From: Gossypium raimondii
Taxonomy: Eukaryota; Streptophyta; Magnoliopsida; Malvales; Malvaceae
Assembly: GCF_025698545.1 (NCBI RefSeq)
Contig: NC_068570.1
Span: forward strand, 58,299,924-58,363,923
DNA length: 64,000 bases
Direction of reading: 5' to 3'
Shown piece after piece: positions 33,942 through 46,361 of this stretch (the stretch's first letter is position 1; every line of letters starts with the position of its first letter). The notes under the pieces were generated by a model. The model saw only the letters and a list, made by a program, of their open reading frames with translations. It was not told where the DNA came from and made no database searches. A program made the position numbers and the translations under genes.

Positions 33942-35286
33942 ATCATGGATGATCAAACTTGTATGTCATAGTTCAACAAATTCAACTGAGCTTTTAAGTA
34001 GGACAAAGCAATATGCAAATCAAAAACAAATTAAGTTCAAAAGTAATTTTTGAAAGCATCCTTACATTTGGAAGAGGAAGACTTTCCAAGAGCTGAGACC
34101 AACTGCAAAATAAATTAGGAACAAAAGTTTGAAGAAGTGTTGTTTATATTGTAAAAGGTAAGAAAATAGAAAGTATTTAACTGAAAAGACTATACTACTA
34201 AAGAAAAATATAATGAATATCCTTCGTGAAAAGATAAATTTTCTTATCCCAATTTGGCAGAAAAAAAACAGGTTAATTTGTGGTCCATTATCTATGAACA
34301 TGGAATATACTCTTTTTTGACATTTCTAAGTCTTCCAAATTAAGCTTAAGTGCTTAACATCACATGAGACAGAAGCAGAAGAATATATATATTTATACAT
34401 TGAATATTATTTCACAGCTTCACTGTTTTGCTCCATAGAACTTATTCCAATTGACAGTAAAAATAAAAAGAAAACAACTCAAACAGTGGGAAAAACACAA
34501 AATGATGTTGACATTCTCAAACAACTTTATTTGTTTTGAGATAAAATTAAATCCATAGAACAGTAAAATTTATCTGAATTCAATGAATGAAGTTGAGTTA
34601 AACAGTGATCAAAACAGCTTCACTCTACTAGATATATATATATATATATATGTATAAACTTTCGTAAAAATATCATAGAGATTTCTATATTAGGTGTCGA
34701 TTATATTTTTCCTCTACTAAAAAATAGATAAATTTGTATCTGTAAATTAGATCAATGAGCAAACTAATCATTTTTATTAAAAATTTTATCTATTTCTTCT
34801 ATTAAAAGCTGGAATAATTAATAGAATAACCAAACAGTGACGTGTGTGCCTTACGCTGAGATACTAATTTTTAGTCTTTAATCTAATGTATAAAGACTAA
34901 TGTGCCTAGTAGAAGAAGCAAAATGCTATCTCCTCTATCTTACTTTCACCATAAACTTTCATACTAAAGTTTCAATGTATTGGTTGAGGCAATATAACAA
35001 AAGGCTAACATGCAATTACCTTGAGCCATTGTCACCAAGGCCATGAAGCCACACTATAGTAGCTTGGTGTTTACCTTTTGGTCTAACCACATATGTCCTT
35101 CCAAATTCAAATGTCCTTCTACCAGTTCTACTACCTAAAAACATTAACACCATTAATGGAGTTTTCAAGCTATTACAACGCTCTAAAAACCATTGCTAAG
35201 AACAGTACAAATGAATTCAAGAAAGCTGAAATGAGAGAAAGAAAGCATAACTAACCAGAAGCCATGGTATAATGTGAATAGCTCAT
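32330..35286 (-). CDS. Alpha/beta hydrolase, acyl-protein thioesterase/carboxylesterase-like (256 aa, 9 exons)
   Basis: Exons in transcript order: 35,256-35,286; 35,020-35,134; 34,066-34,102; 33,835-33,904; 33,510-33,614; 33,279-33,429; 33,032-33,114; 32,502-32,595; 32,330-32,414. All are GT-AG and join in frame to 771 bp. The protein is an Abhydrolase_2 member: the oxyanion-loop region IVWLHGLGDNGSSW, CPTAPTRPVALLGGFPCTAW, nucleophile elbow GGFSMG (Ser128), acid DDVVPYK (Asp199/200) and GHYTVP (His232). Length and sequence fit the plant proteins At3g15650/At1g52700 (memory), predicted cytosolic esterases that may remove acyl groups from proteins or lysolipids; the substrate is not established. 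The triad is complete, so it is likely functional. Introns 2 and 7 each hold a MITE, and a TA microsatellite abuts the exon 4 acceptor. Confidence 0.94.
32713..32972. mobile_element. MITE family A copy in hydrolase intron 7
   Basis: The left end GGTAAAAGTGGAGGATCCTG and the right end (other strand) GGTAAAAGTACTATGAAGGA are the family's TIRs, with the TTGCTCTTTGATC / GAGCAAATTAG inner arms. The flanks do not give a clean target duplication. Confidence 0.82.
33910..33937. repeat. TA dinucleotide microsatellite at a splice acceptor
   Basis: About 13-14 TA units, lying within ~5 bp of the CAG acceptor of hydrolase exon 4, where a polypyrimidine tract is usual. Confidence 0.9.
34664..34950. mobile_element. 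MITE family A copy in hydrolase intron 2
   Basis: Left end GTAAAAATATCATAGAG and right end ...TTACTTTCACC. The flanks share ATAAACTTTC on both sides, fitting a ~9-bp target duplication. The arms contain the family's GAGCAAACTAAT and TTAATCTAATGTAT segments. More diverged than the 17,950 copy. Confidence 0.75.
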
Positions 35287-36483
35287 GATTTTGTTGTTGT
35301 TTTTTAACAGGACTGAAAAGAAGTGATACAATGAAGAAACCCAAGGGGTATTGCCTATTTATAAGCAAATATAGGAAGGAGTGTGTGTGTGATAATGGAA
35401 TAAAACAGGTGAGTACTGTGTACAACTGGCTATATATTTTTGTAGCCTAAAATTTTGCCTAGAAAACTCAAAAAAAAAAAAAAGGCATCATTGAAAAGGA
35501 AGGGTTTAAAAGAAAATAAAAAAATAAAAAAATCTTTTCCATATAGCATAGGGATCCAAGCAAGGGCAAGAGCACAAACATCCCATCCCTCCATAGAGAT
35601 TTGTAACAATATAGTGAGAATCTATGCTTGTTGGGAAGTGGCTAAAAAATAAATAAAAAGCAAATCTCCCCACAGAAACAACTCAAGAGAATATTACTGA
35701 AAACAAGAAAAAAGCATTAACTATATATTTGAAATATCTTCTTTTTCTTTTTCTGAAATCATTTGTTTATGAATTCTTTGATGATTTGATTGATACCCCC
35801 ATTAAGTAGAAAAAGCATAGAAGTTTCAACTTTCATAACATCCTTACAAATTTTTAGTATAATAGATATATCCTGAAAGGTATCAATGACACAAATAATA
35901 ATTACATACATACATATATACATATATATATACATGTTACACATGTATAAACTATGTAGTTTCTCCATTCCTGGGATTTTATTATGTGGGAAAACACAGC
36001 AGGAAAAAAAAGCATGTGGCCTTTTTTTTTTTCCCTCTATCTCCTTTCTTGTTTGCCATTATAATATATTTGGTTTGCTGAATACTCCTAGTCCCACCAT
36101 AAAAGTTTTGTTTGTTTATATATCCATGGCCAACACCATAAGTATATTAAGTCCAAGCCTTAAACTTTTTACTGTCAATGTAATGGTAAGGTAATTTATA
36201 TTATAAAAAAATGAGGACTCGAATCCTATAGACAACATAACATCTATAAGCCCTAAACATAAACAATAAAACAAAGATAAAAAATACCAAAAAAATTACT
36301 ATTGATTTTGAGTTGTAGACCCACCATTTTAACTGCTTTCTCATTTTCCATTCAAGTTAGTGTTTCTAGCCCATGTTATCCCGTCAGTATCCACCTAAAA
36401 ATGCAGCTTTATATATATACATATATAATATATATATATATATATGCACTCCACCTTTATATCATCTTCTTGTTGTCAATTGG
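35287..36483. other. Hydrolase upstream region, AT-rich
   Basis: Contains A-runs, short TA/CATA microsatellites (35,915-35,940; 36,409-36,445) and, near 36,200-36,260, a fragment like a SINE tail (GGACTCGAATCC). No gene seen. Confidence 0.5.
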
Positions 36484-36803
36484 GTAAAAGTATCACAAAG
36501 GTATTTGTGCTAGAAGGTAAATTGTATTTTTTTCCTTTTACTTAAAAATGGTAAATTAATCCATGTACATTAGATTAAAGAGTAAATTGATCCTTTTGTT
36601 AAAAATTCATCTATTTATACAGTTAAAAACTAGGACCGATAGAATAACCAGACATTTACATATAATGTGCCACATAGTAAAAATGGATAAATTTTTAATA
36701 AAAGACTAATTTTCTCTTTTATCTAATATATAAAGACTTATTTATCTATTTATTTAGTAAAGAAGATAAAATACAATCTAACTCCATGATATTTTAGGAA
36801 AGA
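36484..36803. mobile_element. MITE family A copy, intergenic
   Basis: Starts GGGTAAAAGTATCACAAAGG and ends with the degenerate right TIR (other strand CCTAAAATATCATGGAGTT). The inner arms TTAGATTAAAGAGTAAATTGA and CTTTTATCTAATATAT match the other copies. Confidence 0.75.
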
Positions 36804-39800
36804 TTAGATTCCAACTCTAAACTTTTTTTTTCCTAAGCATAAACAAACCAAACTCTATATTTAACTAGTTGACTTCAGGGGAAAAAAATTGACATGGCAG
36901 TCCATAATTGGTTAGTGTGTTAAATGGTGACATCTATTGTCTTATATAGGTCAACTTGTCAATATTTATATATTTTTCCTATTCTTTTTTGGAGAAAAAA
37001 TTGAGGGAACTTTTTAATTGTCAACTCCTCCTTTACCCTACCACGACATTCATATGGGGGCAAGAATCAATTAATCAATTAGTGTGTACATACATATATA
37101 CATATAGGAATGATAAAAATTTAGAGTTTAGTTGATTGATTCTTAGGGTTTATATAGCTGAAAGACAACATATGCTGCTTTGCACTACCCTTTGAGTGTA
37201 GCTTAATTTATTAATAATACAGCAGCCAATTTGTGTTTAATAAAACTATATAGTTGAAAAGTTGGAATCTTTTGAACTAAATTACAAAAAAGAAAATAGA
37301 GAATAATTACAATCTTTTTTTTCTTCTTCTACTTCATCTGCAAAGCTGGCTCCCAAAATGCAGTGAAAATGAAAGCTATAAGGATTCCATAGGAGATTTT
37401 TTTAAAAAAAATAAAAAAAAGGGTTTTCAGTTTTCACATCGTATGTTTTATCTCATTATACATAATAAATTTTATGGTTTATTCATTAATATTAAAAAAA
37501 ATATTGTGGTACAAGATATAATGGATTGAGAAGACGTTTTTTGTTGAAAACCATGCAGGAACAGCTACCTATAGGGTTCACTTTATCTTTCGTGTTCAGT
37601 GAAAAAATAAAAACACATAAACTAATGAGTGAATGTGGGTTAAAGATGAACCTACATACTAGTTTATAGAGAAATATAGGCTTGGTCTCGATGCTTTTTC
37701 CTTTTTTTACTTTGATGCTGGAAAATAGAGTTGATTCTAAGCGATAAGAGTCAATCAATTAGGTTATCGAATTGTTGGTTTGGTTAATTCGATTACAAAA
37801 TTATTAAAATATTAATATTAAAAATAAAAATATAGTTTAATCGTCGATTTAATTGAATGTTCTAATTTCTAATCATTTTTAGATTAATACATTGACCAAT
37901 TCTTGATTCAATCAGTTTAATCTATCATTTTAATTCTAATCAAATATTATTAATTCATTTATATCGGAAATTTTAGGAAAATCAAAATCTTTTTTTTAGT
38001 GATAGATCTGTAACAATAGAAAATTGATCAATTCAATTGTTTTCTCATAATTCCTAGAGAAATAAAATAAAATTTTAATAGTTTTAGTATTCCAAACAAG
38101 GAAAAGAAAAAGAAATTGCTTAGTCTTACGTGAATAATATATAATAACAAAAGAAAATTGAATTGCATGAATAATATAATGGGGTGTTTGGTAAATAGAA
38201 TTTTGGATTTTTTTAGTTGATTCGAGCACAAGTAGAGGAATTGGTAGTCAAATGGTGAATGGAGATTTGCACGAACTTGTTGAGCTAAGACCTCCAAAAC
38301 AAAAAACGCTGGGACGGCCAACTCTTTTCACAGCTGATTTGGGATGAGATATGTGGAATGATATATCTAACTATGCTTGCTCAAAAATTACTCATTTTTA
38401 TCATATGTATCTATTTTTTGAATACTTATTTACTCTTAATTTATTTTTAATTTATTGGTATAAAATGATTTGTTATACAACTTTATATTAATTGAAATAT
38501 ACTACTTGACATGTTTATTCAGAGCGTGACATAATTATCACTAACAATATATTTTACAATTATATTGATACACGTTTAATATTCACCAATTTCCACAAGG
38601 TTAATATTTACAAATAATGAAGTTAAAAAATTGTTTATTTAAATTTTAAAAATATTCACTAAATAATTTCCATAATTGATGTTTTAATTTCTTGATAATA
38701 GTGTATTATAAACAAATAAATATTTAATAATAAAATGTATTATACTCTTAATTGTCATTTTAGATATATCAATTAAGTTTTACTAATTACTTATTAATTT
38801 GTCAAATCAATTAATAGAACCAGTTTATCAAACTAATCACTGGAATCGGCAATCATCTATTAAGGCTAATGTATATATAGTTTTAGAAAACTTATTCTTC
38901 CATTAACTTTGAGTTCAGCCGTACATTATTTGATATTTTTAATTAAAATTTTAAGCTAATATTTTGTGAACCAGGGGTGAAAGCTTTGTCTTCCGTTTTG
39001 GAATCCACCCAACTCAAATCCATATCTGGTTAATGTCTTATATAAGTACCCGATACCAAAAGATAAAAAAGAAAGGAAGAAGAAGCTGGTTCCCTTTGAT
39101 GCATAGGAGGGTATTATAGCTAGGGTTTCTTTTTGTCATTACTAGGAACATTTTTCGGAATAGGAAACATAATTTAATGAGTGAATGTAGGTTAAAGATC
39201 AGTGATTGAAGGGACAACTGACAAGTTATGTTTTGAATATTATATCCTTATACACCATATCACACATTTTATGATTTTCTCTGAATCTTTCTGCACACAG
39301 TCTTTCAAGTCTTTTCATCTGAAATGAATGTTTTGAATTTTAGTTTTTTGAAGGAAATTTCCTGCTAATCCATGCACGCAACTTATTTAAAGAAAATGTT
39401 AACTTATTTCTAATAATACTTAATTTTTAAGATTTACTCTTTTTTTCTAAAATAAATATGTAATTTAAGTGTCTAATATATCTATACTAATTAGTCACTT
39501 AAATTACAAAGAAACCAACTTATAAAATAAAATATATAATTATATGGATATTATGATTTTCACCATTTTAAATTAAAAAATTAAAAAAACCCCATATTTT
39601 TAACTACTAATAAATTTTAATATATTTTATTTTAATTTCCACCCACATGATGAATTGATATTGATTATGGACACTAATCCAGTTAGGTATAAATGGAATG
39701 GATACAATGAATAATAGGTTATTTTAAGTAAGTACTCAAAACTGTCAGATATTTTGATGGTATCAATACTTGAAAATGTATTGAGGCAGCTTTTTTTTTC

Positions 39801-40835
39801 TTTAAAAGGAATATATTAATAGGACACTTTACAAATAACAGGGTAACATATTTCCATTTTTGCAGCAACAAATTGAGAGTATATTAGGTTTGGGACACTA
39901 TCAGTGTATATTTGTGGATGATTCTAAGTCCTAAAATCTCATACCAAATATTTGCCTAAAAGGCTTTCTTGGAAATTTGGTATGTACATTTGATGGACAG
40001 TAACATGTCAATAAGAACAAAGAAAGGTCCCAATTCCTAACAGATTAGGACACTGAAGTGATGTGTTTAATTTTAATGCAATTCTGGATAATCAACCTAA
40101 TTAGCCTAAACCCAAACTTTACCAAACTTGATTTGACAATAAAAAAGAATCTCACTTGTTCAATCACAAACTAAAAATTTTCATTTAGTGTTGTATGTAG
40201 TAATAAAGCATATTTTGCTTTCAAAGAGAGAACACGTGTTTAAATCTTAAGAGATAATATTATTGTGAATAACCACGAACCCCAAACATAGAAAGTAAAA
40301 CAGACATGAAAAATATGCAAAAAAAAAAACCCAAAAATGGCGTGAACCATATCTGAATTTATACAAACCTGAAATGATCACAACCCGAAAATGATTGGAA
40401 AGTTTCAAAACCCAAAATCAACCTGACCCATCCAATTGATAATCTAACTGAGGACTACGACAATTCCTAGCCACCTAATTAATATTTAAAAGGGAAAAAA
40501 AAAGGAAGTGCAAGAATCCGAAAGCGATTAAACCTGTAAGATTCCTTCAAAATTCAACACCAAGATGTGTAATGAAACAATGGGGACGGTAGCCATCAAT
40601 TATTTGGCAATCATTGAAGTTAAACCTAAGATGATTTATAGTTCAAAAAGATGACCACCCTGAAAAACCGAAAAAATAGAGATACCATCTCCAAACAAGA
40701 CCAAGGGCCAATCAAAAACCAAACATGATAGATTTTTTTTTAAACACTTGAAGGTGCAATGAACTCTATAACTGGACTTGGTTCCATCCTCTCCAATTTT
40801 ATTCCAATAGGAAAAAATAAACCTGAAAGCTGCAA
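36804..40835. other. Intergenic AT-rich spacer
   Basis: No gene is supported over ~4 kb. 40,190-40,330 resembles the tail of a dispersed SINE-like repeat (GAGAACACGTGTTTAAATC...ACCACGAACCC), also seen at ~25,620. A likely COX5b poly(A) signal AATAAA (minus) lies at 40,798-40,803, 33 bp past its stop. Confidence 0.5.
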
Positions 40836-43605
40836 TTAATGATGATGATCGTCGTCACCATGTCCGTCTGGAGGTCCTCCAGGGCCCACAACTTCGAGCT
40901 GCCAAACATCAACATATATAGTTAAGAAAAGCTACGATGCTTGAAAAACCATTGTACTATTGGGGTTGGAATGGTAAGAATGCTACTTGTGTTATTTTCA
41001 TTTAAATTGAATTGCAGGGCAATAACCTAAGGGAATGGGATGAAATGTCTGTCAACCTTGAGGTCTCCATGTCTCACTTCAGTTATAGCACTTATGACCC
41101 TAACCTCAAACCAATTCATGTATATCTGAAAATCTGAATGTCATTGTAGTTTCAATTGCGTCCTTCAGGGACGACGGAAAAATTATAAAATATCATATAG
41201 CTCAAACATTTGTAGTTAAATCTAACAGATTGTTTATTTCTTCCATAACACCCCAGATCATTAACAACCAATTCAAATCTTTAGAGTTATTGGTGAATCC
41301 ATGTATGGGCTAACAGAAATATCTAAACTGGATATGGACCCACTGAATGCAAAGAAATAGACATTTAGACATGAGCTCAAATAGATCTACTCACCACAAA
41401 ATACTGTGAACAAACAGAGCATTCATGTGGCTTGCCCTTCTCCAGCCAAAACCAGACAATATCATGCTCGTCCTCTGAATTTGTTTTTTAAAACAGTCAA
41501 ATGAATTTATATTAGTTCAAGCCGAATGACACAATTTTGTATATTATAGAGAAAAAGCATACAAGAAGACACACAGTTCAGACCAAGATGAGCAGAAACA
41601 GAGATTTGATGAAAGAAACATACCTCCTTCACCTCCTGGGCATCCAACTATTCTCTTGTCATAGTAGGACTTGACAACAGCAGGAGCTTCCTAAAAGCAG
41701 ATAAAATCAAATGTCAAAAAATGACATCAATCAAGATTTCATAAAAGGTCAATTATTTCAGATTTCCAGTAGAAAGGTTTTAGCACCATAAAAAAGAAGC
41801 CCATACTCAAAATGATAAGTTTACAGAAGAAGATTATTAGTTAGCCACGATTTAACATAAATGCATAAAACATTGCAGTACAACAATATAGTAGATAAAC
41901 ATTGTGCTCAAAAAATTTTAACACATTCAGAAAATAAAACATTGAATGTAGAAACAATTTTCCTTTATCTGCATTGTCTGATATCTATAATATTCCGGCG
42001 TTTCCAGATAAGTGGTGGAACCTCAATGGAGGAAGCGAAACTAAACCAAATCATCCTAATGTCACCTAAGAATAAAATATTTTGACAGCCAGATTTTGCA
42101 TTTAGATTCAACATCACCCTCCCCTAGTTCTAGTCTACTGGTGACTAGCAGCCCACCAGTGAGAGGACATGCTGACAAAAGAAAGAAAAAAGGAACCCCT
42201 TGCTTGAGGGAAACTAAATCTAAAGACTCATACAAGTTATATCAAAGTTGCTAATATTCATTACTTGAAACCAAAAAAGAATAAAGAACCAAAAGGTAAC
42301 ATAATTGCCAACAAATAGCTGGAAAGAAACACTAGGCAATTCCAACTGGTTAATAACATCAAAAGGCAATTTACTGATAAAATGGCCAAATAATGCACCT
42401 GGTAACATCGTTTTCTAAACATTTAGTTACATTATGAGACATCAGAATAGCAATCTAAGGACAAAAATAGTTACAGGATATATAAACATCAGTTAAAACA
42501 TAAATCATTTAACTGGACAAGAAATCCAAGTAAATGAAACTATGCAGAAAATCACATACAAACAGAAAAAAGGAATGACTGCATTAAAAAATGGCAAATT
42601 TTAAGCAAAATTTTTTTAAAAAAAATTGTGTCAAAAACCATCTATCATTGCTTCTATGTAAGATGATACACGCACAGTCCAATACAAATTCTCCAATTTT
42701 TATACAATGCGAATGACATTTTGCAACCCATACTAACCTTCGTGCCAAAAGGACCAACAGGGTTGTTCACATCTTCAAGGATTTTCTTTCCCTATATAAA
42801 ACAAAACAAAACAAAAAACAAAAATCAGAATGGGAATGAGAATGAGAAAGCAGTGGCCTAAAACTGAGAGAGCAGTATATTAAATGTAGCCATAATGCTT
42901 ATAAAAATATAGCCAACAACTGAAGTCAATGTGTGTCTGTGTATTGGTTTAACTGACTTAGCTGACTTTTTATTCTATTATGTTCAGTTATCACCAAAAC
43001 CAGTCAGTTAGTTAGTTAGTTACAATCTTCAGAACATCAGTTAAGTCGGTTTTCGACTTTTCAAAACCAAACCTAATGACCGCTCACCCCTAAATATAGT
43101 CGACAACTGAAATTGTCTATCGCAGAAATGTAACATCACATAAAAGTTCTCACATTTTAAAGACCAAATAGCAACAGTAGAGGAGGAAAAAGCAAATCAC
43201 CTGAAGCTCAACCTCAAGCTCCTCGCGCTCATGACCAGTGGCGATAGGCATGACATCCTCAACCGTCTTCTTTACAGCACTAGCCGCTACACAACCAAAA
43301 CCAGTCCAAAAATTAAGAACACCGGAAAAATCATTAATCAATATCGAATACGAATTCTCTTCTAATTTCCACCCACAACACCTAATAATCAAAATGATTC
43401 GTTGACAAAATCAAAATGATTCGTTGGCGAGGATCTACGGAAATTTAGGGTTACCTGACGAGGCGGAGAAGTGACGTGTGAGGAGATAGGAGAAAGGCGA
43501 TGATGAAACGTTAGATTTGAATGGAAGCGGCACCGTTTTAGAAGCGGATCTGCATGGAGCTGTGGCTAGGGTTTTGAGCTGTGAAGTCAACAGCCTTCTC
43601 CACAT
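40836..43605 (-). CDS. COX5B: Cytochrome c oxidase subunit 5b, mitochondrial precursor (166 aa, 6 exons)
   Basis: Exons in transcript order: 43,455-43,605; 43,201-43,286; 42,738-42,791; 41,624-41,690; 41,395-41,474; 40,836-40,898. All are GT-AG, totalling 501 bp in frame. Residues 1-50 are rich in Arg, Ser and Leu without acids (MWRRLLTSQL...RHFSASS), a typical mitochondrial presequence. The mature part has VEDVMPIATGHEREELE, VNNPVGPFGTKEAP, the zinc-site region RIVGCPGGEG (Cys114), HDIVWFWLEKG, the CSVC pair (Cys138, Cys141) and the tail LEVVGPGGPPDGHGDDDHHH. It is a nuclear-encoded zinc-binding subunit of respiratory complex IV in the inner membrane. It resembles Arabidopsis COX5b-1 (At3g15640, memory). 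A telo-box lies just before the start. Confidence 0.96.
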
Positions 43606-43624
43606 ATTTCTGAATTCTAAGATT

Positions 43625-43633
43625 TTAGGGTTT
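43625..43633 (-). promoter_or_regulatory. telo-box upstream of COX5b
   Basis: AAACCCTAA on the minus strand, 20-28 bp before the ATG. This motif is common near starts of plant genes for ribosomal and respiratory proteins. Confidence 0.55.
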
Positions 43634-43847
43634 TAAGTGTTTCCTTATCTCAGGTGATGCCTTCGCTTCTTTTGAAAAATACCCCAAAAAATTCGTTGTT
43701 CAGTGCAAAAGGAACGGCGAAATGAGGGAAATGAGGGTTTCAAAGAAATATGGAGAGGGCTGAAGCCGGCGATGGAAGGTTAACGGTTTGCTTCTTTGGG
43801 TCAATTTTGCACGCTCCAATTTTGTTACACGTGCGAACTTTGGTGTT

Positions 43848-43864
43848 GGGGGGGGGGGGGGGGG
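43848..43864 (+). repeat. G17 homopolymer
   Basis: Seventeen consecutive Gs about 245 bp upstream of the COX5b start (a C-run on its coding strand). It may form a G-quadruplex; its length may be affected by sequencing. Confidence 0.85.
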
Positions 43865-44029
43865 AGAGAATTTTGGGGTTCTCGTGTGGTTCGGGTGATC
43901 TTGCCATGTTTAGTGGAAAATGCCGGTCCAATAATAATTCAATAATTAAATAAAATTTTATAAAAATTAATGAAAAATATGAATGTTAAAAAGGATTTCC
44001 TGATTTTTGGTTTTTTATGATTTCGGAGT

Positions 44030-44590
44030 AGAGTTTGGCAGGGTTAAGTTCGGGTTGGGTCAAGTAAAAAATTTAAGTTAGTTTTTTAAATTTGGGCTTT
44101 ACTCAATTTGAAAAATAAGCCTACAATATTACTGAAGTTCTGCCCAGATCAAAATATTAAAGTTCGAGCTTGACCCGCCAATATTAAAATTTTTTATATT
44201 TTATCTAAAAATAAATTTTAAAAAATATAATACATCAAATATACTAAAAATAGTAAAGATATATGTTTCCCAACAAATAAAAAAATTACTTAAATAATAC
44301 TAAGATGAGTGCAACTTAGCAAGCAAATACCTATAAAATAGCAGCAAAAATTATAATAAAATAGTAGTAATATAATAGTGAAATGATAGCAAAATGAAAA
44401 AATAGTGGCAAAATAGTAAAAAAATTGTAGCAAATTTTTTTTTGTAAATTCGGGCCGGTGTGGGCCTAAACTAAAAAAAGCTTACCTGAAGTCTAACCCA
44501 TTTAAAAAATGGGCATTATTTTTTATTTAAGCCCATTTTTCGAGCCTATATTTTTACTCAAACACTCCCTATTTTTGGGCAAAAAATTCT
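44030..44590 (-). repeat. Dispersed non-coding repeat, copy 2 (inverted)
   Basis: Reverse-complement relative of 10,600-11,040, with the same GAGCCTATATTTTTACTC landmark and the AATAGTAGTAATATAATAGTG short-repeat tract. It starts close to the COX5b promoter side. Non-coding. Confidence 0.7.
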
Positions 44591-44899
44591 AGTTCGGAAT
44601 GATTCTCAATTCAAGTGGTTAAACTTTTTTTGTTTAAATAAGTATATTGTTTGGTTTTGGGTTCAACCGGTTTAATTGACTAATTTAATCTGATTCCAAC
44701 AACGATACATACAAATAGTTTTTATTTTAGATTTTTTTAAAAATAAAAATATTATTAAGTTTAAATTACATTTCAAATTTAGAATATAATGGTGAATAGG
44801 AGGTGGGGCAAAATGCAGGCTTTTGGTTGGATACTTTGGTACCAAATGTAGGACCTTTGAGGCTTCAATGCATTGATTTTTGATGGGTGTATGAAATGA

Positions 44900-45720
44900 A
44901 CAATGAATCTGGGCATTTGGAATTGGCAAAAATATTCTGCTAGATTGCTTCCTTCTTCAATTGTTGTTAAAATTGCAGGTATTTGTCCACCCTTATCTAA
45001 TGGAGGACTGGATCAAACGCTTACAACTTCATTGCTGGTGGGAATTGGTTGCCAAAATATGACCTCTTCGGGCAAGTGGAAGGGGTTACTGTAGGACTCT
45101 GGGAACTAGCTCAGGACTATATGGGCTGAAATTTGGGCTATGCTGGATGGTACGTTGCTGGCATGGTAGTTGGGAATTCGAAGAATGATTGTTGGAGTGA
45201 CAACAAGGAGGTGATTGAAATGTTTCTAGCTACTAATGCATTGCAAAGGATAACACTTCAGCTATGATCAGGCATATTAAAGCATCCTAACAATAGATGA
45301 TGAAGTATCTATTTTAGAATATCCACCGGGAAGCCAACAGTATCGCCACAGACTTTATTACCAGGTTTGGTCTAGTTACAAATCCCATCCGAAAGCATTG
45401 AGGAGCTCATCACTAGAAATTGACTTGGTATTCATTATATTAGTTGTGACAATTTGGAGATTGAGAGTTGGTTCACCGCACTAATTATTGATATTCAGTG
45501 AAAGGGTGGTGGAGGATGGTTCAATCGAAGAGTAGAGAGTCATAGGTGGTTGAGTATGGTGATAGAGAGACAGAAAGAGAAAGCATCAATTAAGAGAGAA
45601 AGAGTATAATGAGTGTCTTGGATGGTTCTTGGGCCCCGAAGATTTTATAAAGGGTGTTGTTGGCTCCTTTATGAGGTTACGCACATAGTTGAAGAATTGA
45701 AAATTAAAGAGTTTGAACAT
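44900..45720 (+). pseudogene. Degenerate LINE-type RNase H fragment
   Basis: Pieces in shifting frames resemble the LINE RNase H end: WAEIWAMLDGTLLAW (~45,125), LGIRRMIV, NKEVIEMF (~45,205) and EYPPGSQQYRHRL (~45,330). There are many stops and no intact frame. No 5' part or clear A-tail was found, so only a remnant is claimed. Confidence 0.5.
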
Positions 45721-46361
45721 AGTTGGACTCGACTCCATGGCAGGTAATTTATGAGGAAGGATGCTATCACTTGAGCTTTCTAGTTTGTCATGGTTTCGCC
45801 TATTTAAGGACTTGAAGGCGCTTTCACTTTATGAATTTGCAATGGCTCTTAATAAAATTGGGAGAGAAAAAAATCTGAACCGAGGACAATGCCTGACTTA
45901 TGTGATGTGCCCTTCAACTAATGATTTCGTAGGGCTCTCTAACAATACCAAGGCACATCAACAAAAATAAAAGAAAATTAAAAAATTGGTCGAGTCAAGC
46001 TAGGACCTTAATTATTGAAACCCAAGCTCGTATCAAATTTTAAACAAACTTAATTTTTTAAGCCCATTTTTAAGACATGATATTTTTGTTCATAACTTCT
46101 TCAAAATCGAATAAGTCTTCGAGTTTAAACGAATAGTCCAACTTTTATATTACATATGTACTGTGATTATTGAAAAAGGATGAAAAGAACTTCGCTCACA
46201 CCATTTAATTTAACGAAGAAAGTAGATACATAAATGTAAACAATGGTGGTGAACTCATTAATTTGATACATTAAATAATCCTAAAGTAAACCCCTAATTA
46301 AATGGATGAAACACATTAATTTGTAGCATAATCAATGCAAAACAAATTTAAAACATGAATT
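45721..46361. other. Spacer downstream of the DUF642 gene
   Basis: No feature beyond the likely DUF642 3' UTR near 46,200-46,361. Confidence 0.5.

Noticed and set aside
43740-43953. ORFs on both strands around the G17 run
   Set aside because: Low-complexity Gly/Pro-coding artefacts of the homopolymer in the COX5b upstream region.
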